Positions 50,813 through 59,604 of a DNA stretch of 64,000 nt are shown here, piece after piece. The notes under the pieces are model-generated. The model had not been told where the DNA came from. It saw only the letters and a program-made list of their open reading frames with translations, and searched no databases. Position 1 is the first letter of the stretch. Every line of letters starts with the position of its first letter. Origin of the DNA: Eutreptiella sp. 'Long Island Sound 2002' (Eukaryota; Euglenozoa; Euglenophyceae; Eutreptiales; Eutreptiaceae); the NCBI GenBank assembly GCA_964036045.1, contig OZ038380.1:13289629-13353628 (forward strand), in the 5' to 3' direction. The translations under genes and the position numbers were made by a program.

Positions 50813-51538
50813 CCTGCTACAATCAAGGGCGAGCATGAGGATGATGTTGCAGTCATTGAGTACATAAAGGGAACCCCCACCCACCCACCCACCCACCACT
50901 TCAAGCTGATGGTGTTGCGCAGACCTCTGGTGGCTTTGGGATAAGGGACACCATGCGCCCTGTCGCTCACAGTTGCCATTGTCGTGTTGGTGTTTTTCGA
51001 GGCCCGGGCAGAGCTTGGGTAAAAGGGGGGCGGGGGGTCACTCACCTGCAACCAGCGCCTGACGCGCACATGATGGGTACCGGTATGCAAACACAGACCA
51101 CTAGAACACAAGATACATACTTTCTTGTGCTCTCGCACTGCAAAGAACTTGCACACGTCGTTGCCGCTGGCTCTGCTCCACTTTTTGCCCTCAGCTCTTG
51201 CAAGTTTCTTGTAAGCTGGGCAAATAACACAAAGCAGTGGACAATCACCAATATCAACAAATGGATTTGACCACTGGTTACGCAGTTGCCTTAGCCTCGC
51301 TTGCTCGCGTACTGAGTATCTTATGTGTAGGCCTTGTTTCTGTCCCATTTTCCACATCGGGTTGCAACACAGGAAGCTGTGGGAATTTGGGGTCAAAATT
51401 GTGCTCCCTTTCTGGTGTGGAAATCTTACCCCTCTATGGCATGAAAATTACCCCTTGCTGTTGCGGGGCAGATTCCCAAGACCACAAACCAGTATTGAAA
51501 TCGCATCATATCCAACCAGTTTTTCCCACAGCCCACCT
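50813..51538 (+). repeat. Right copy of the 726-bp terminal direct repeat
   Basis: Same sequence and orientation as 23,346-24,071, three differences. It also contains the minus-strand zinc-finger-like exon (about 51,037-51,360). Confidence 0.95.
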
Positions 51539-51676
51539 GTGGAGCTTCAGCCATGTCTCCCAAAGATCCTGATATTGTGGTGCTCAGTTCCAAGCCGTCT
51601 TTGGGTCCAGCCGGCACAAACCCATTTTGGGCAGTTCTGAGTTGCCTGGCAAAAAACAACTCCATTTCAGCTGGAT
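51537..51676 (-). CDS. Candidate exon X, unknown protein
   Basis: On the minus strand a 140-nt open segment sits between TTTTTTTTGGCTTTCCAG (acceptor) and CTCCACAG|GTGGGC (donor). It encodes DPAEMELFFARQL, GFVPAGPKDGLEL and SGSLGDMAEAPQ and ends in phase 0. The donor GT is the first base pair of the shared 726-bp repeat, so the repeat starts at the intron boundary. The opposite strand is also open here (MSPKDPDIVV), which lowers confidence. Confidence 0.35.
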
Positions 51677-52689
51677 CTGGAAAGCCAAAAAAAATTGCTC
51701 CGCCACTACAGCTACGATGTTGTTGCGGGTGCACGTAGGCACCGTCTACAGACCATGGGGTCCGAACCCACAGGGCTTTGCTTGAGTAGGGTGACAAGGG
51801 GGAGAGAGGGGGACCGCTGGCGTGTCTCGTTTTCCAATGAAGGCAGTTCCTCCATAGCGACTGGCCCATCAAATGATTAGAACTGGGTGTTGGGTGGGTC
51901 AAGCAGGCGAGTAAAAAGTCTTTTTTGCCACAATGTGACAACATAGGAGTTGCTCAAAATGACCTTGAAGCAAAGCGCATCACCACAAACCAGTTTTGTG
52001 CTATTTGGAGCCGTCTAGCCTGTTTTATGGCGGAGCGGGGGGGGGGGGGGGAGGGGGCTTCCGACCTCGCCCAGAAATTGCGAATTTTCAACCAACCCCC
52101 CCCCATCCAAGATGATGAATTTACAAGTGGGTAAGCATCCAATTTCATACATTGGGGTGTGCTGCGCGAATACCCCCAAAGAGGGGACATGGCGCTTGCG
52201 CCTGCCCTTGGCCTAACAACCTTTTTTTAGGCGATGGGCGACCTAGAGTGGAGGAGGAAAGGGGGGGCGGGGTCTGGGCGGGAGCTCCTGCCCCGCCCCC
52301 TCCCAGAATGCACACTAAAGCATCCCCAAGCCACCACCCTGTGTGGGACTGTATGGCTGGGACCAGTGGTATGTTCGGACCTTGGAGGAAATTATTCAGT
52401 TTGGGACAGGCCAGCTCGATGTCTTCTTCAGACGGTGGTACAGGCAGGGCGCGCAGCAACTCTGTCTGGTATCGCCCAGGGCTCCACTCACTTGTTGGGT
52501 CTGGACCAAAATCTCAATGTATTCTTTGGCAGGAAAAAGTCGCAATGTATTTTCCCTTCCATTGTGATCCACTGCTTTTCATGTCACATCTTTTCCTTTC
52601 CTCCCTCGTCAAACGGGTTCCAGCAGTGTGCTTTAAACCCGCTACTCCTGCACACACTGACCATGGCCGTGTAATCAAGTCGTTTTGCC

Positions 52690-53302
52690 GGAGTTCGTTC
52701 TGTGGATCGCGGCGTCTCAGACAATCCCCCGAGTTGCTTTGGACTGCCATTTCATTTGGGAGTCCTTTAGGCTGCCCAGAGTGTGGCCGGATGGTGCCAG
52801 TTCCTGGGTGAGTGCCCGAGGGTTTTGCAAGGCTGAGACGTGCGTTCAGATTGCAGAGTGCAGATTATCCTTATGCTGTGTGCGCCTTTGGCCTTTCTTC
52901 CCCTCGTGACAAAATTTTGATTCCGTCAACTTCTCACATAAGCGCCTGTCTTTCACTTTTTTTCCTGGCCGCTCACAGGTTTTACTGTTTTTCGACTGCT
53001 TGATTGCCCATCACGGACATCGCCCACGTGCATTCTGCATCTTTCGCCCCCCACCATATTTTCAAGCAGTGGCTCAAATTCCTCAGGGTGGCTGGGGATA
53101 CTTTGCCGCTCTACGAATTGTGCATGACACAGGTAAGGAGCCAGTCTGGGACCAGACCTGTTTCAGAAGCGTCTTCCTCTCATCGAACAGCGAAGTCGCC
53201 TCAGCCTTCTTTCAGGGGTCGGGCGTACTGATTCAATGCGCTCTCTGTCTTGGAATTGTGCGCATCCTGGATCTTCAAGAACAAATCTCCTACGAAGTGT
53301 GT
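52690..53302 (+). CDS. Three exon-like segments of an unknown plus-strand gene
   Basis: Segment 1 (to about 52,808) reads SPELLWTAISFGSPLGCPECG and ends CCTGG|GTGAGT. Segment 2 (52,980-53,131) follows TTTTTTTCCTGGCCGCTCACAG, reads IPQGGWGYFAALRIVHD and ends ACAG|GTAAGG. Segment 3 (53,219-53,302) follows CCTTCTTTCAG, reads SMRSLSWNCAHPGSSRTNLL and ends TTCAG|GTGCGC. The donor phase of segment 2 (1) fits segment 3. The good splice signals support a gene or gene fragment; the family is not recognised. CPECG may be half of a zinc ribbon. Confidence 0.35.
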
Positions 53303-53451
53303 TCAGGTGCGCGTCAACGGGCCCTGGTCACTATTCAACCTACCTTGCCCACCTTGCCCACAACCCGATGCATTGAAGGCCGCTTCAGGCGGTACCATTC
53401 AGGACAAAAGTATCACAGTATCACGTTCAGTTGCCACGGTTCGGCAGTCAC

Positions 53452-54086
53452 CTTTGCAGACAGCATCGATCATCTTGTCACCGATCTTGCACTCGGAGCC
53501 GAACTTGGTTTTCACAAGGGTCATATTCTCCTTCGTTTGGGAATCGAATTGAGGATTAACTGCAGGAGTGGCGTGCATTATGATGGAGTGTCCTCTGCAG
53601 CGCTTGGTGCAACGCTTTCCGTCAGCGAGCACTTTTGCCAGTGAGGGCACGTAGTGCAGATTTTTGCGGGAGCAATTGTGCAGTGTCCAGTAGAGACATA
53701 CCAATCAGACAATTGCCGAAAACCCACAAATCATTTCTGATGATGTGGGGCTTTGTATCGATTTTCTGCAGCCAAAAGAAGAGGAGAGTTGGCAGCGCCT
53801 CACCGCTGTGTCGTCAAGCATCTTTGCATTTGTTGTGCACAGTGCACAACTTGTGCAGTGGATCTTGCACAGCTTGAAGTCCACGCAACTACCCCCAGAC
53901 TACGACAAGAACTCAATGATCGAAAACTACACAAAAAAGATCAAAACGCATCGAAGGGCGCACAGGTTTGCCCCCCCCCGCTGAAATACCTTCCTCTTCA
54001 ATTTTTCACCGATCTTGTCAGTTATCTGGTCGAGGATGTACTGCACGTGCTTTCCGCCCTTGAACGTCCAAATGCTGTTGACGAAG
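53452..54086 (-). pseudogene. TOP2: DNA topoisomerase II fragment: three exons of the ATPase/transducer region
   Basis: Exon a (54,086-53,990) has FVNSI.T.KGGKHVQYILDQI; exon b (53,765-53,702) has KPHIIRNDLWVFGNCLI; exon c (53,559-53,452) has NPQFDSQTKENMTL and FGSECKI. These are in the order and spacing of eukaryotic topoisomerase II, and SQTKE is the QTK loop whose lysine touches ATP. Introns have proper sites: AAG|GTATTT to CTGCAG, ATTG|GTATGT to CTGCAG, AAAG|GTGACT. Phases agree across both joins. Topoisomerase II passes one duplex through another in the nucleus. I could not place the preceding or following exons (the toprim, cleavage and C-terminal parts are absent within the element), so this looks like a captured genomic fragment. 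Confidence 0.82.
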
Positions 54087-54624
54087 CTTCAGTGCTGAAA
54101 CTGTGACCATCGTTGTCTTCGATTTCAAGGGTAGAGTGACGGCTTGGGACCAGTTATTTACCCAGCAATCTGGTCATCCCGTTGTCAACCATTGGTCACC
54201 AACGACTTACAACTAATCGTGGACAGGCGTAATTTGGAACACGGCGAAAGCTTCTAATGATGGATGAGTGAGTTGGATGTACGAATGAACATTTGTGTAT
54301 GGTTCAGCTTTGAATGGGGACGACAGTTCATTTTCTCCTGCTGCCTGAATCAGGGCGCTTCGCGACATACAAATCGCGATACCCTGTTTTGGTGTGTTCT
54401 GGTTCAACAGCCTTTTTTTTCCTTTTCTAAGCTTGTGAGAGGTCGTTTCCAAAGTAGAAAATATCAGCGTAATCAATTATGGCGCATACGCTGGGGAACA
54501 CCAACGATTGAAATTTGATGACAACCATTCCACTTCTAAATGCATACATCATGGAAGACACCATACATAGACCATAGTTGACTGTCAAATTTCGATTTTT
54601 TTTCCCGAACCCCTTCTTCCTGCG

Positions 54625-54905
54625 GAGCAATGCCAACCTTTGACCCTAGCTCCTGAGGAGCCACGCCCCTAGCTCTGGAGGAGCAATGACCCTGGCTCCT
54701 TAGGAGCAAAATGCTTAACAAGACAACCGCCGCTCCTGAGAATCGCCGACCCTGGAGGTGGTACAGGGTCGGTGCTCCTGAGGAGCATTTATCAGGGTCG
54801 GTGCTCCTGAGGAGCAGCACCAGGGTCGGTGCTCCTGAGGAGCCAGGGTCGGTGCTCCTGAGGAGCTGGCTCCTCAGGAGCAGGGTCGGCGATTCTCAGG
54901 AGCGG
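54625..54905. repeat. Right palindrome-rich end of the 36-kb element
   Basis: About nine GCTCCTGAGGAGC-type palindromes, here linked by CAGGGTCGGT, the reverse complement of the left-end linker. The outer part therefore forms a long inverted repeat with 18,862-19,076; a short segment (54,700-54,760) contains one inverted switch. Confidence 0.85.
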
Positions 54906-54921
54906 CCATCTCCCACCTACC
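54896..54921 (-). repeat. Right terminal inverted repeat
   Basis: Reverse complement reads GGTAGG then TGGGAGATGGCCGCTCCTGA (overlapping at TGG); pairs with 18,846-18,870. Confidence 0.85.
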
Positions 54922-54930
54922 CCATATTGG
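54922..54930. repeat. Right 9-bp target duplication (CCATATTGG)
   Basis: Same 9 bp as 18,837-18,845, followed by the pol sequence of copy 1. Confidence 0.85.
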
Positions 54931-57004
54931 GAATGGACCCTGAGTGGTTCAGCGTCTTCTTGTTCAGCTCTCCATAGTCCACTACCAGCCGTTTGGCTGT
55001 AGACCCAGGTTTAGCCACCAGGAAACAGGGGCTGCAGTGTAGGGGGTAGTCCCCATCCTTGTACTCCAGGACTAGGCCAGCGTCGATACATTCTTGTATC
55101 TGTCGCTCAATCTCGTCGGCCTGCTCTTTAGGAGCTGGATAGGGTCTCCTCCGGATCTTGTGACCCACGAACTCGGGTTTCAGCTTGAGGTCCATCTGTA
55201 CCAGTTTGTCGCATGAGGCTGGAGGGGGTAGTTCTCCGAACACCTCCAGATAGGTCCTTATCAGCTTTTGTACCCGCGGGTCCAGTACCTTGATCTTGTC
55301 CTCCATGTCCTCGTCGGAGTGTAAGTTGCTTGCCCCTTGAATAGACGTCGGGAGGTGGTCCTCCACCGACTCTTCGCCCGCGGTAGCATCCTTCAGCCCT
55401 TGGTAGGCATACAGAAGGTCTTGCTCAACCATCTCCGGTGGACGATGGCAACATAGGCACGCTTTAGGGGGTTCACATACACATTCCTCGGAGAGGTCGT
55501 CCTCCTCTGGGGTCCTCACATGGGCACCCCATACGCTCTTCATGAGCTTGAGATCTACCTCCCTTTGCCAGGTGGTGATCTTTTGTTCGAGGTCCTCCTT
55601 CAGTTGGGATAGGTCTCCCATACGTCCTTGCTTCAGTGGCCACGAGCTGCGGGTAGGCTTCGCGTAGCATAGCTTTTTCGCCACCAACTTCCTCTTGGAA
55701 TCCACATACTCCCTGAGCCTGGATCGAGGGTCCAGCTCTTCATCCACGGGGTCTTCCACCCTCATGGAGAGTAGGGGTTTTAGTGGGGCGACATACTCGG
55801 CGTTCTCCACTTCTTCCACCGCAGTCTGCACGAAGAAGGCGTCGTGCTCAGTTTCGTCGTCTGAGTGGATAGAGCTAGGTAGCTCAGATAGTCCACACTC
55901 AGAGACTCCATCAGGAACAGGTACATGACAGGGAGAGTTGGGGGCGTTGGTGTCAGTCACGACGTACTCATCTCCTCCGGGTGTAGTTTCAACAGCATCT
56001 TGAGGTCGTAGACGATCCTTCAAGTCACCCAAGGCGAGTCCATCGCTTTCTCGTTGTATAGCCTGGACCAGAGTAGGGTCCAGGTCTTCCCAGGGGATGG
56101 TGGTAAGACTTCCGTCCACCACGCTGAGCATACTCCCCCATCCGGGCTTCCCAATGGGCGTCTTGCGTCCCAGAGGCACGTAGATGGCCTCATCAGGTAA
56201 CCGCACAGAGCTGATAGTCAGCTTGTCAAGGAGGGTTCGCCAGTACTCGTTGCCCCCATGGGCTCCCCAATCGGGGGAACACAGGACCATACGGGAACGT
56301 TCCAAGGCCACCTTGGTCAGCACCTTCCCCAGTTCACTGAATCTGGGGTTCCCGTAGGCCATCCCGAAAGAGGGCCAGTAAAATTTGTAGCTGCAGTTCT
56401 TCCCCTTGCTGCAGTATAGGTCCAGTACATGCTGCTTGTCGCTGGCGAACAGTTCCACACTTAGGTCTTCTCGAGAGTAACCCAACTCCTTCAGACCTTG
56501 GTCTAGGACTTCACCCAATAGTTGATAGTCCTCAGTTTTGGAGGCGGCCATCATGTTCGAGGGCTCCTCCTTCGATAGTCTCAGGTAACTCGAGGTATGT
56601 TCCGACTGCTCCAGTGGCACAGACTCTCTGCCACTGCCGTGGTCCACGTACAGGAGGTAGGGCGCTTGCAGCGTCAGGGATTGTATCTGGGAGTGCTGCA
56701 CGAAGAAGTCAGTACCCAGTACAAAGTCGAAGGCATCAGTGTCCATCACATAGAACCGATGGGCGATAGTCCTGGAGCCCATAGGTACCTCCACTTCGCA
56801 GTCCCCGCAGCTGTGCACCACATGTCCATCCCCCATCCGTATAGCGGCGGTGGTCAGGGTGTTCTTCAGGCTCCCACAAGGTAAAATTTTCTTGGCCACT
56901 ATCGATATTGTGGCTCCAGTATCCAGTACCCCCAGGTATTCACGTCCCCCTAGTCGGATACGTACCCAAAACACCAGGTCTTGGGTGCCACCAGAGCGTC
57001 CCCG
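54922..57004 (-). CDS. pol: pol 5' part of copy 1: protease, linker and RT fingers
   Basis: The frame continues directly from gag after one TGA codon and has no ATG near its start, so it is probably made by readthrough. VLDTGATISIV (about 35 codons in) is the retroviral-type aspartic protease active site. A long acidic linker with a cysteine cluster (CVCEPPKACLCC) follows. The last about 100 codons are the RT N-terminus (VQMDLKLKPE, RRRPYPAP, VDYGELNKKT). Coding is cut at the 36-kb insertion in SIPNM, where the duplication supplies a new TAG, and resumes at 18,845. Confidence 0.9.
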
Positions 57005-59506
57005 TCAGAACTCCGCGGGACAGGTCACCTCGAACCCCTTGTTCCGCAATTTGCGGGCCATCCTCATGAAACGGCTTCTCTTCTTGGCGTTGCCGTCGTC
57101 ACCACCTTCATGCTCACGCTTGGCTCCTTGTTCTTGCTGGGCCTGCGTCTGTGAGCGTGTGGTAGGTCCAGACTGCCCTCCAGAGGGCTCGGAGTTCCCC
57201 CCTGGATTAGGGTTGGGGTTACCTCCGTTCTTGTCCTTGTTCTTGTTGTCGTTCTGGCGATTAGCGCCTCCTCCTCGTCCGCCTTGACCCTTGTCTTGAC
57301 CACCTTGACCACGTCCTTTCGACTTGCCCTTGCCGGAGTCGTTGCCTTTGGCCTTGCCTCCACCTTTGCCTGAGCTTTTGCCAGGATCTTCCCCCTTAAG
57401 CTTCGCCGATAGGCGTTGCTTATGGTAGCACTCGTCCTCATAGTGCTTCCGCTTACCGCAGAATGCACACGTGATGGTGCAGCGGTAATGATCCGGCATC
57501 TTCACCTTGGCGCCGGTGATCTTTTCCTGCTGCTTCCCCTGGACAACAAAGCAGTCTCGCTGCTCGCAGTCGGAAGCATGCTGCAGGTGGCCCTGTTCAT
57601 CTCTGGCATCACACCAGAATAGCTCCTTCACATTCTCCATTAGGCGGGCGTGGGCGTGTTTGGGGGTAGTCCCCTGCCCAGGTCGGGACCCTTGGTACCC
57701 TTTGCCTCCAGAACCTCCACCACCAGGACGGTAGTGGTTCAGGTGTTGGTCGCTCTCCTTCTCCAGCGCCATCTCCAGGAGCAGCACGCATAGATCCTCG
57801 TAGCGGAGGGATCTAGCCTTGCGCTCAGCCGTCAGACGGCACTCGTCCCATAGCTCACGGGGGAGCTTGGAGCACAACCAAAACAGCAGGTCGTCGCTGC
57901 TGTAGGAACCGGGCGTCAGTCGCCCAGCCCAGTGGTCCAGGTCCGCCAACAGCTCGGAGACCCTGCCGGGTTTGGGGTTGTTCGGCAGCACGGGCAGGTT
58001 CTGGATCTCGGCCCTGATGGAGAGGTCGGTCTCGTAGGTTGGGTACTGCCTCTCCAGGGCAACCAACACGTCGGCAAAGGTGGCGGAGTTGGTGACGATC
58101 TGCCTGACCTGCTTCTCCAGGTACTTCGTCTTGCAGCACTGCAGGAGCAGGTCGCACTTCACTCGCCCACTCGCGTGGGTTTGGCCGGTCAGTCGTAGGA
58201 ACCGGCCAAAGTTCTCAGCGAACTCGCTGAGGTCCTTGCCTGTGAATTCAGGCAGGTTCACCACTATCTTGGAGGTGGCAATAGCCTTCGCCTCCTGAGC
58301 TCGGCGTCCTTCAGGGCGTCGGGTCTTCTTCTTCTTCTTCTTCTTCTTCTTACCCTTGGAGTCCTCGGGGTCCTCAGGGTCTTCGTCATCCGATGGCGAA
58401 GAAGAAGTCATCGAAGGCGGCCCATCATCGGAGGGGTCTCCGCCTAGATCACTGGAGCCATAAGGCTCCACGTCCACCATAGCCCTTAGGGCTGTCAGCC
58501 CCAGCTGGTCCAGCTCGGCCCTCGTCGAGTTTGTCACATGACTGTAGGGCGGCTGGGCTGTCCTCGGGACAAATGGGCTTCTTGGTACTGCTGCAGGAGT
58601 CGGCATCGGTCGGCTCCTCAGGCTCCCCAGGGTATTCGTCAACCCTGCCGCCAGGTGGTTAGCCTGTACTCGGTGGGGTGACATCCCCACTGTCGTAGGT
58701 GACGCATGGGACGGGATCATCAGGGGCTGCAGTTTCTCCCTGATCTCTTGCGTGAGGTCGCTCACGATTTTCGAAGTGGCTCCTTGGAGCACCTCGTTGA
58801 TCTCCGACCGCGTCAGGGACCTGTTGGAGGATCTTCCCGATCCTCTACTCCTGCCTCCCAGAGACTCTGGTCCTCTCCTCAACCCACTCAGGGGTGCATA
58901 CCCAGGTGTACACCCAGGAGCATACCCAGGAACTTCCATGTAGGTTCCCGTGGCGTGGAGTGGATGGGGATGGTCAGCCGCATACCAACGCGGCGCAGAG
59001 CTGGAAGCCACCGGCTCACTGGCAGTAGTTGCCTCAAGGAGCGCAGTGGTAGGTGGGCCCATGCCATAGGCGGGGTAGTGAGGCATGCCAGTAAAGCCTG
59101 TGCCCTCTGCCATAGGCTGGTTGGTTGTGGAAGTGGATGTAGCGGCGGCTGGGTGTGTGGTGGTTATGGGAGAGGGTGATGCTTGGAGGCCAGAAGCGCT
59201 TGGTGCGCCTTCGAAGGTAGGGACATCCGTCGGGTCTTGCCCTTGCTCCTCTCCTTCGTCTGCTCCTTCTCCAGCATCCTTCTCGCTCTCGTTTCCTCTC
59301 TTCCTCTTCACAGGCTGAGGCTGAGAGACCATTTCCTTCACCGACAGGGCCCCAAAGGCCGTCTGGAGGCCATCCAAGGAGTCCTCCGCCGTATCCATTG
59401 GCCCATGTAAGGGCTCCACCGAAGGTACAGCGTCAGGCGCCGGCCTTGCCGGTGTCTCTGGCGCTGGCGCTGTGTTCACCTCGGCGTCCACTCTTCCTGG
59501 ATCCAT
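57005..59506 (-). CDS. gag: gag of gypsy copy 1
   Basis: 834 codons including stop, starting at the first ATG after the primer-binding site. The N-terminal 350 residues are proline/serine-rich and disordered. A basic run of nine lysines (TTC microsatellite at 58,328-58,351) precedes the capsid-like helical part (about 420-610: VNLPEFTGKDLSEFAENFG, LLFWLCSKLPRELW). A CCHC zinc knuckle, CAFCGKRKHYEDEC, is at about 680-693 and is followed by a Gly/Lys-rich RNA-binding tail. Gag forms the cytoplasmic particle that packages element RNA. The stop is TGA followed by CGG, in frame with pol. Confidence 0.92.
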   Translation of the reverse strand: MDPGRVDAEVNTAPAPETPARPAPDAVPSVEPLHGPMDTAEDSLDGLQTAFGALSVKEMVSQPQPVKRKRGNESEKDAGEGADEGEEQGQDPTDVPTFEGAPSASGLQASPSPITTTHPAAATSTSTTNQPMAEGTGFTGMPHYPAYGMGPPTTALLEATTASEPVASSSAPRWYAADHPHPLHATGTYMEVPGYAPGCTPGYAPLSGLRRGPESLGGRSRGSGRSSNRSLTRSEINEVLQGATSKIVSDLTQEIREKLQPLMIPSHASPTTVGMSPHRVQANHLAAGLTNTLGSLRSRPMPTPAAVPRSPFVPRTAQPPYSHVTNSTRAELDQLGLTALRAMVDVEPYGSSDLGGDPSDDGPPSMTSSSPSDDEDPEDPEDSKGKKKKKKKKKTRRPEGRRAQEAKAIATSKIVVNLPEFTGKDLSEFAENFGRFLRLTGQTHASGRVKCDLLLQCCKTKYLEKQVRQIVTNSATFADVLVALERQYPTYETDLSIRAEIQNLPVLPNNPKPGRVSELLADLDHWAGRLTPGSYSSDDLLFWLCSKLPRELWDECRLTAERKARSLRYEDLCVLLLEMALEKESDQHLNHYRPGGGGSGGKGYQGSRPGQGTTPKHAHARLMENVKELFWCDARDEQGHLQHASDCEQRDCFVVQGKQQEKITGAKVKMPDHYRCTITCAFCGKRKHYEDECYHKQRLSAKLKGEDPGKSSGKGGGKAKGNDSGKGKSKGRGQGGQDKGQGGRGGGANRQNDNKNKDKNGGNPNPNPGGNSEPSGGQSGPTTRSQTQAQQEQGAKREHEGGDDGNAKKRSRFMRMARKLRNKGFEVTCPAEF

Positions 59507-59586
59507 CTTAATCCACCCTTCTGCTTATGTTTGCCTGCTCGGAGCACTGGTTGTACGGCGCGGGGTCGCTGCCGGTGCACAGAGAC

Positions 59587-59604
59587 AGGCTGCCTCTGCT
59601 ACCA
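59587..59604 (-). promoter_or_regulatory. Primer-binding site of copy 1
   Basis: Minus strand after the 5' LTR reads TGGTAGCAGAGGCAGCC, close to TGGTATCAGAGC, the initiator-Met tRNA type site. It would prime minus-strand DNA synthesis. Confidence 0.75.

Larger units (their letters stand above)
23346..51536. mobile_element. 28-kb unit: 726-bp direct repeats around the satellite array
   Basis: The two 726-bp repeats lie in the same orientation with the array and 0.7 kb of unique DNA between them. CTGTGG occurs just outside the left repeat (23,340-23,345) and at the right edge (51,537-51,542), which would be a 4-6-bp target duplication. The ends are not TG..CA, there is no gag or pol, and no primer site is visible. 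It could be an LTR-like insertion, an insertion that acts as an intron, or a segmental duplication around the array. Confidence 0.5.
18846..54921. mobile_element. 36-kb TIR element, Mutator-like by its ends, carrying satellite and host gene pieces
   Basis: Both ends read inward as GGT(A)GG followed by TGGGAGATGGCCGCTCCTGA; the left end lacks one A. The flanks are a 9-bp direct duplication, typical of Mutator-like elements (8-11 bp). The RT frame is continuous if the unit and one duplication are removed: the Met codon in the duplication is in frame with both pol halves. Inside are inverted palindrome-rich ends, degenerate subterminal repeats, a 28-kb satellite-bearing unit and intron-containing gene fragments. 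No MURA-type transposase or other transposase is recognised, so it is probably moved in trans. The superfamily call rests on the ends only. Confidence 0.8.

Noticed and set aside
51553-51738. Plus-strand ORF beginning MSPKDPDIVVLSS as a gene start
   Set aside because: It overlaps a minus-strand segment that has both an acceptor and a donor. The plus ORF has no supporting splice signals or family, so the minus reading was preferred, weakly.
57005-59506. Plus-strand ORFs opposite gag (for example 58,706-59,179)
   Set aside because: Shadows of the GC-rich gag frame, without any motif.
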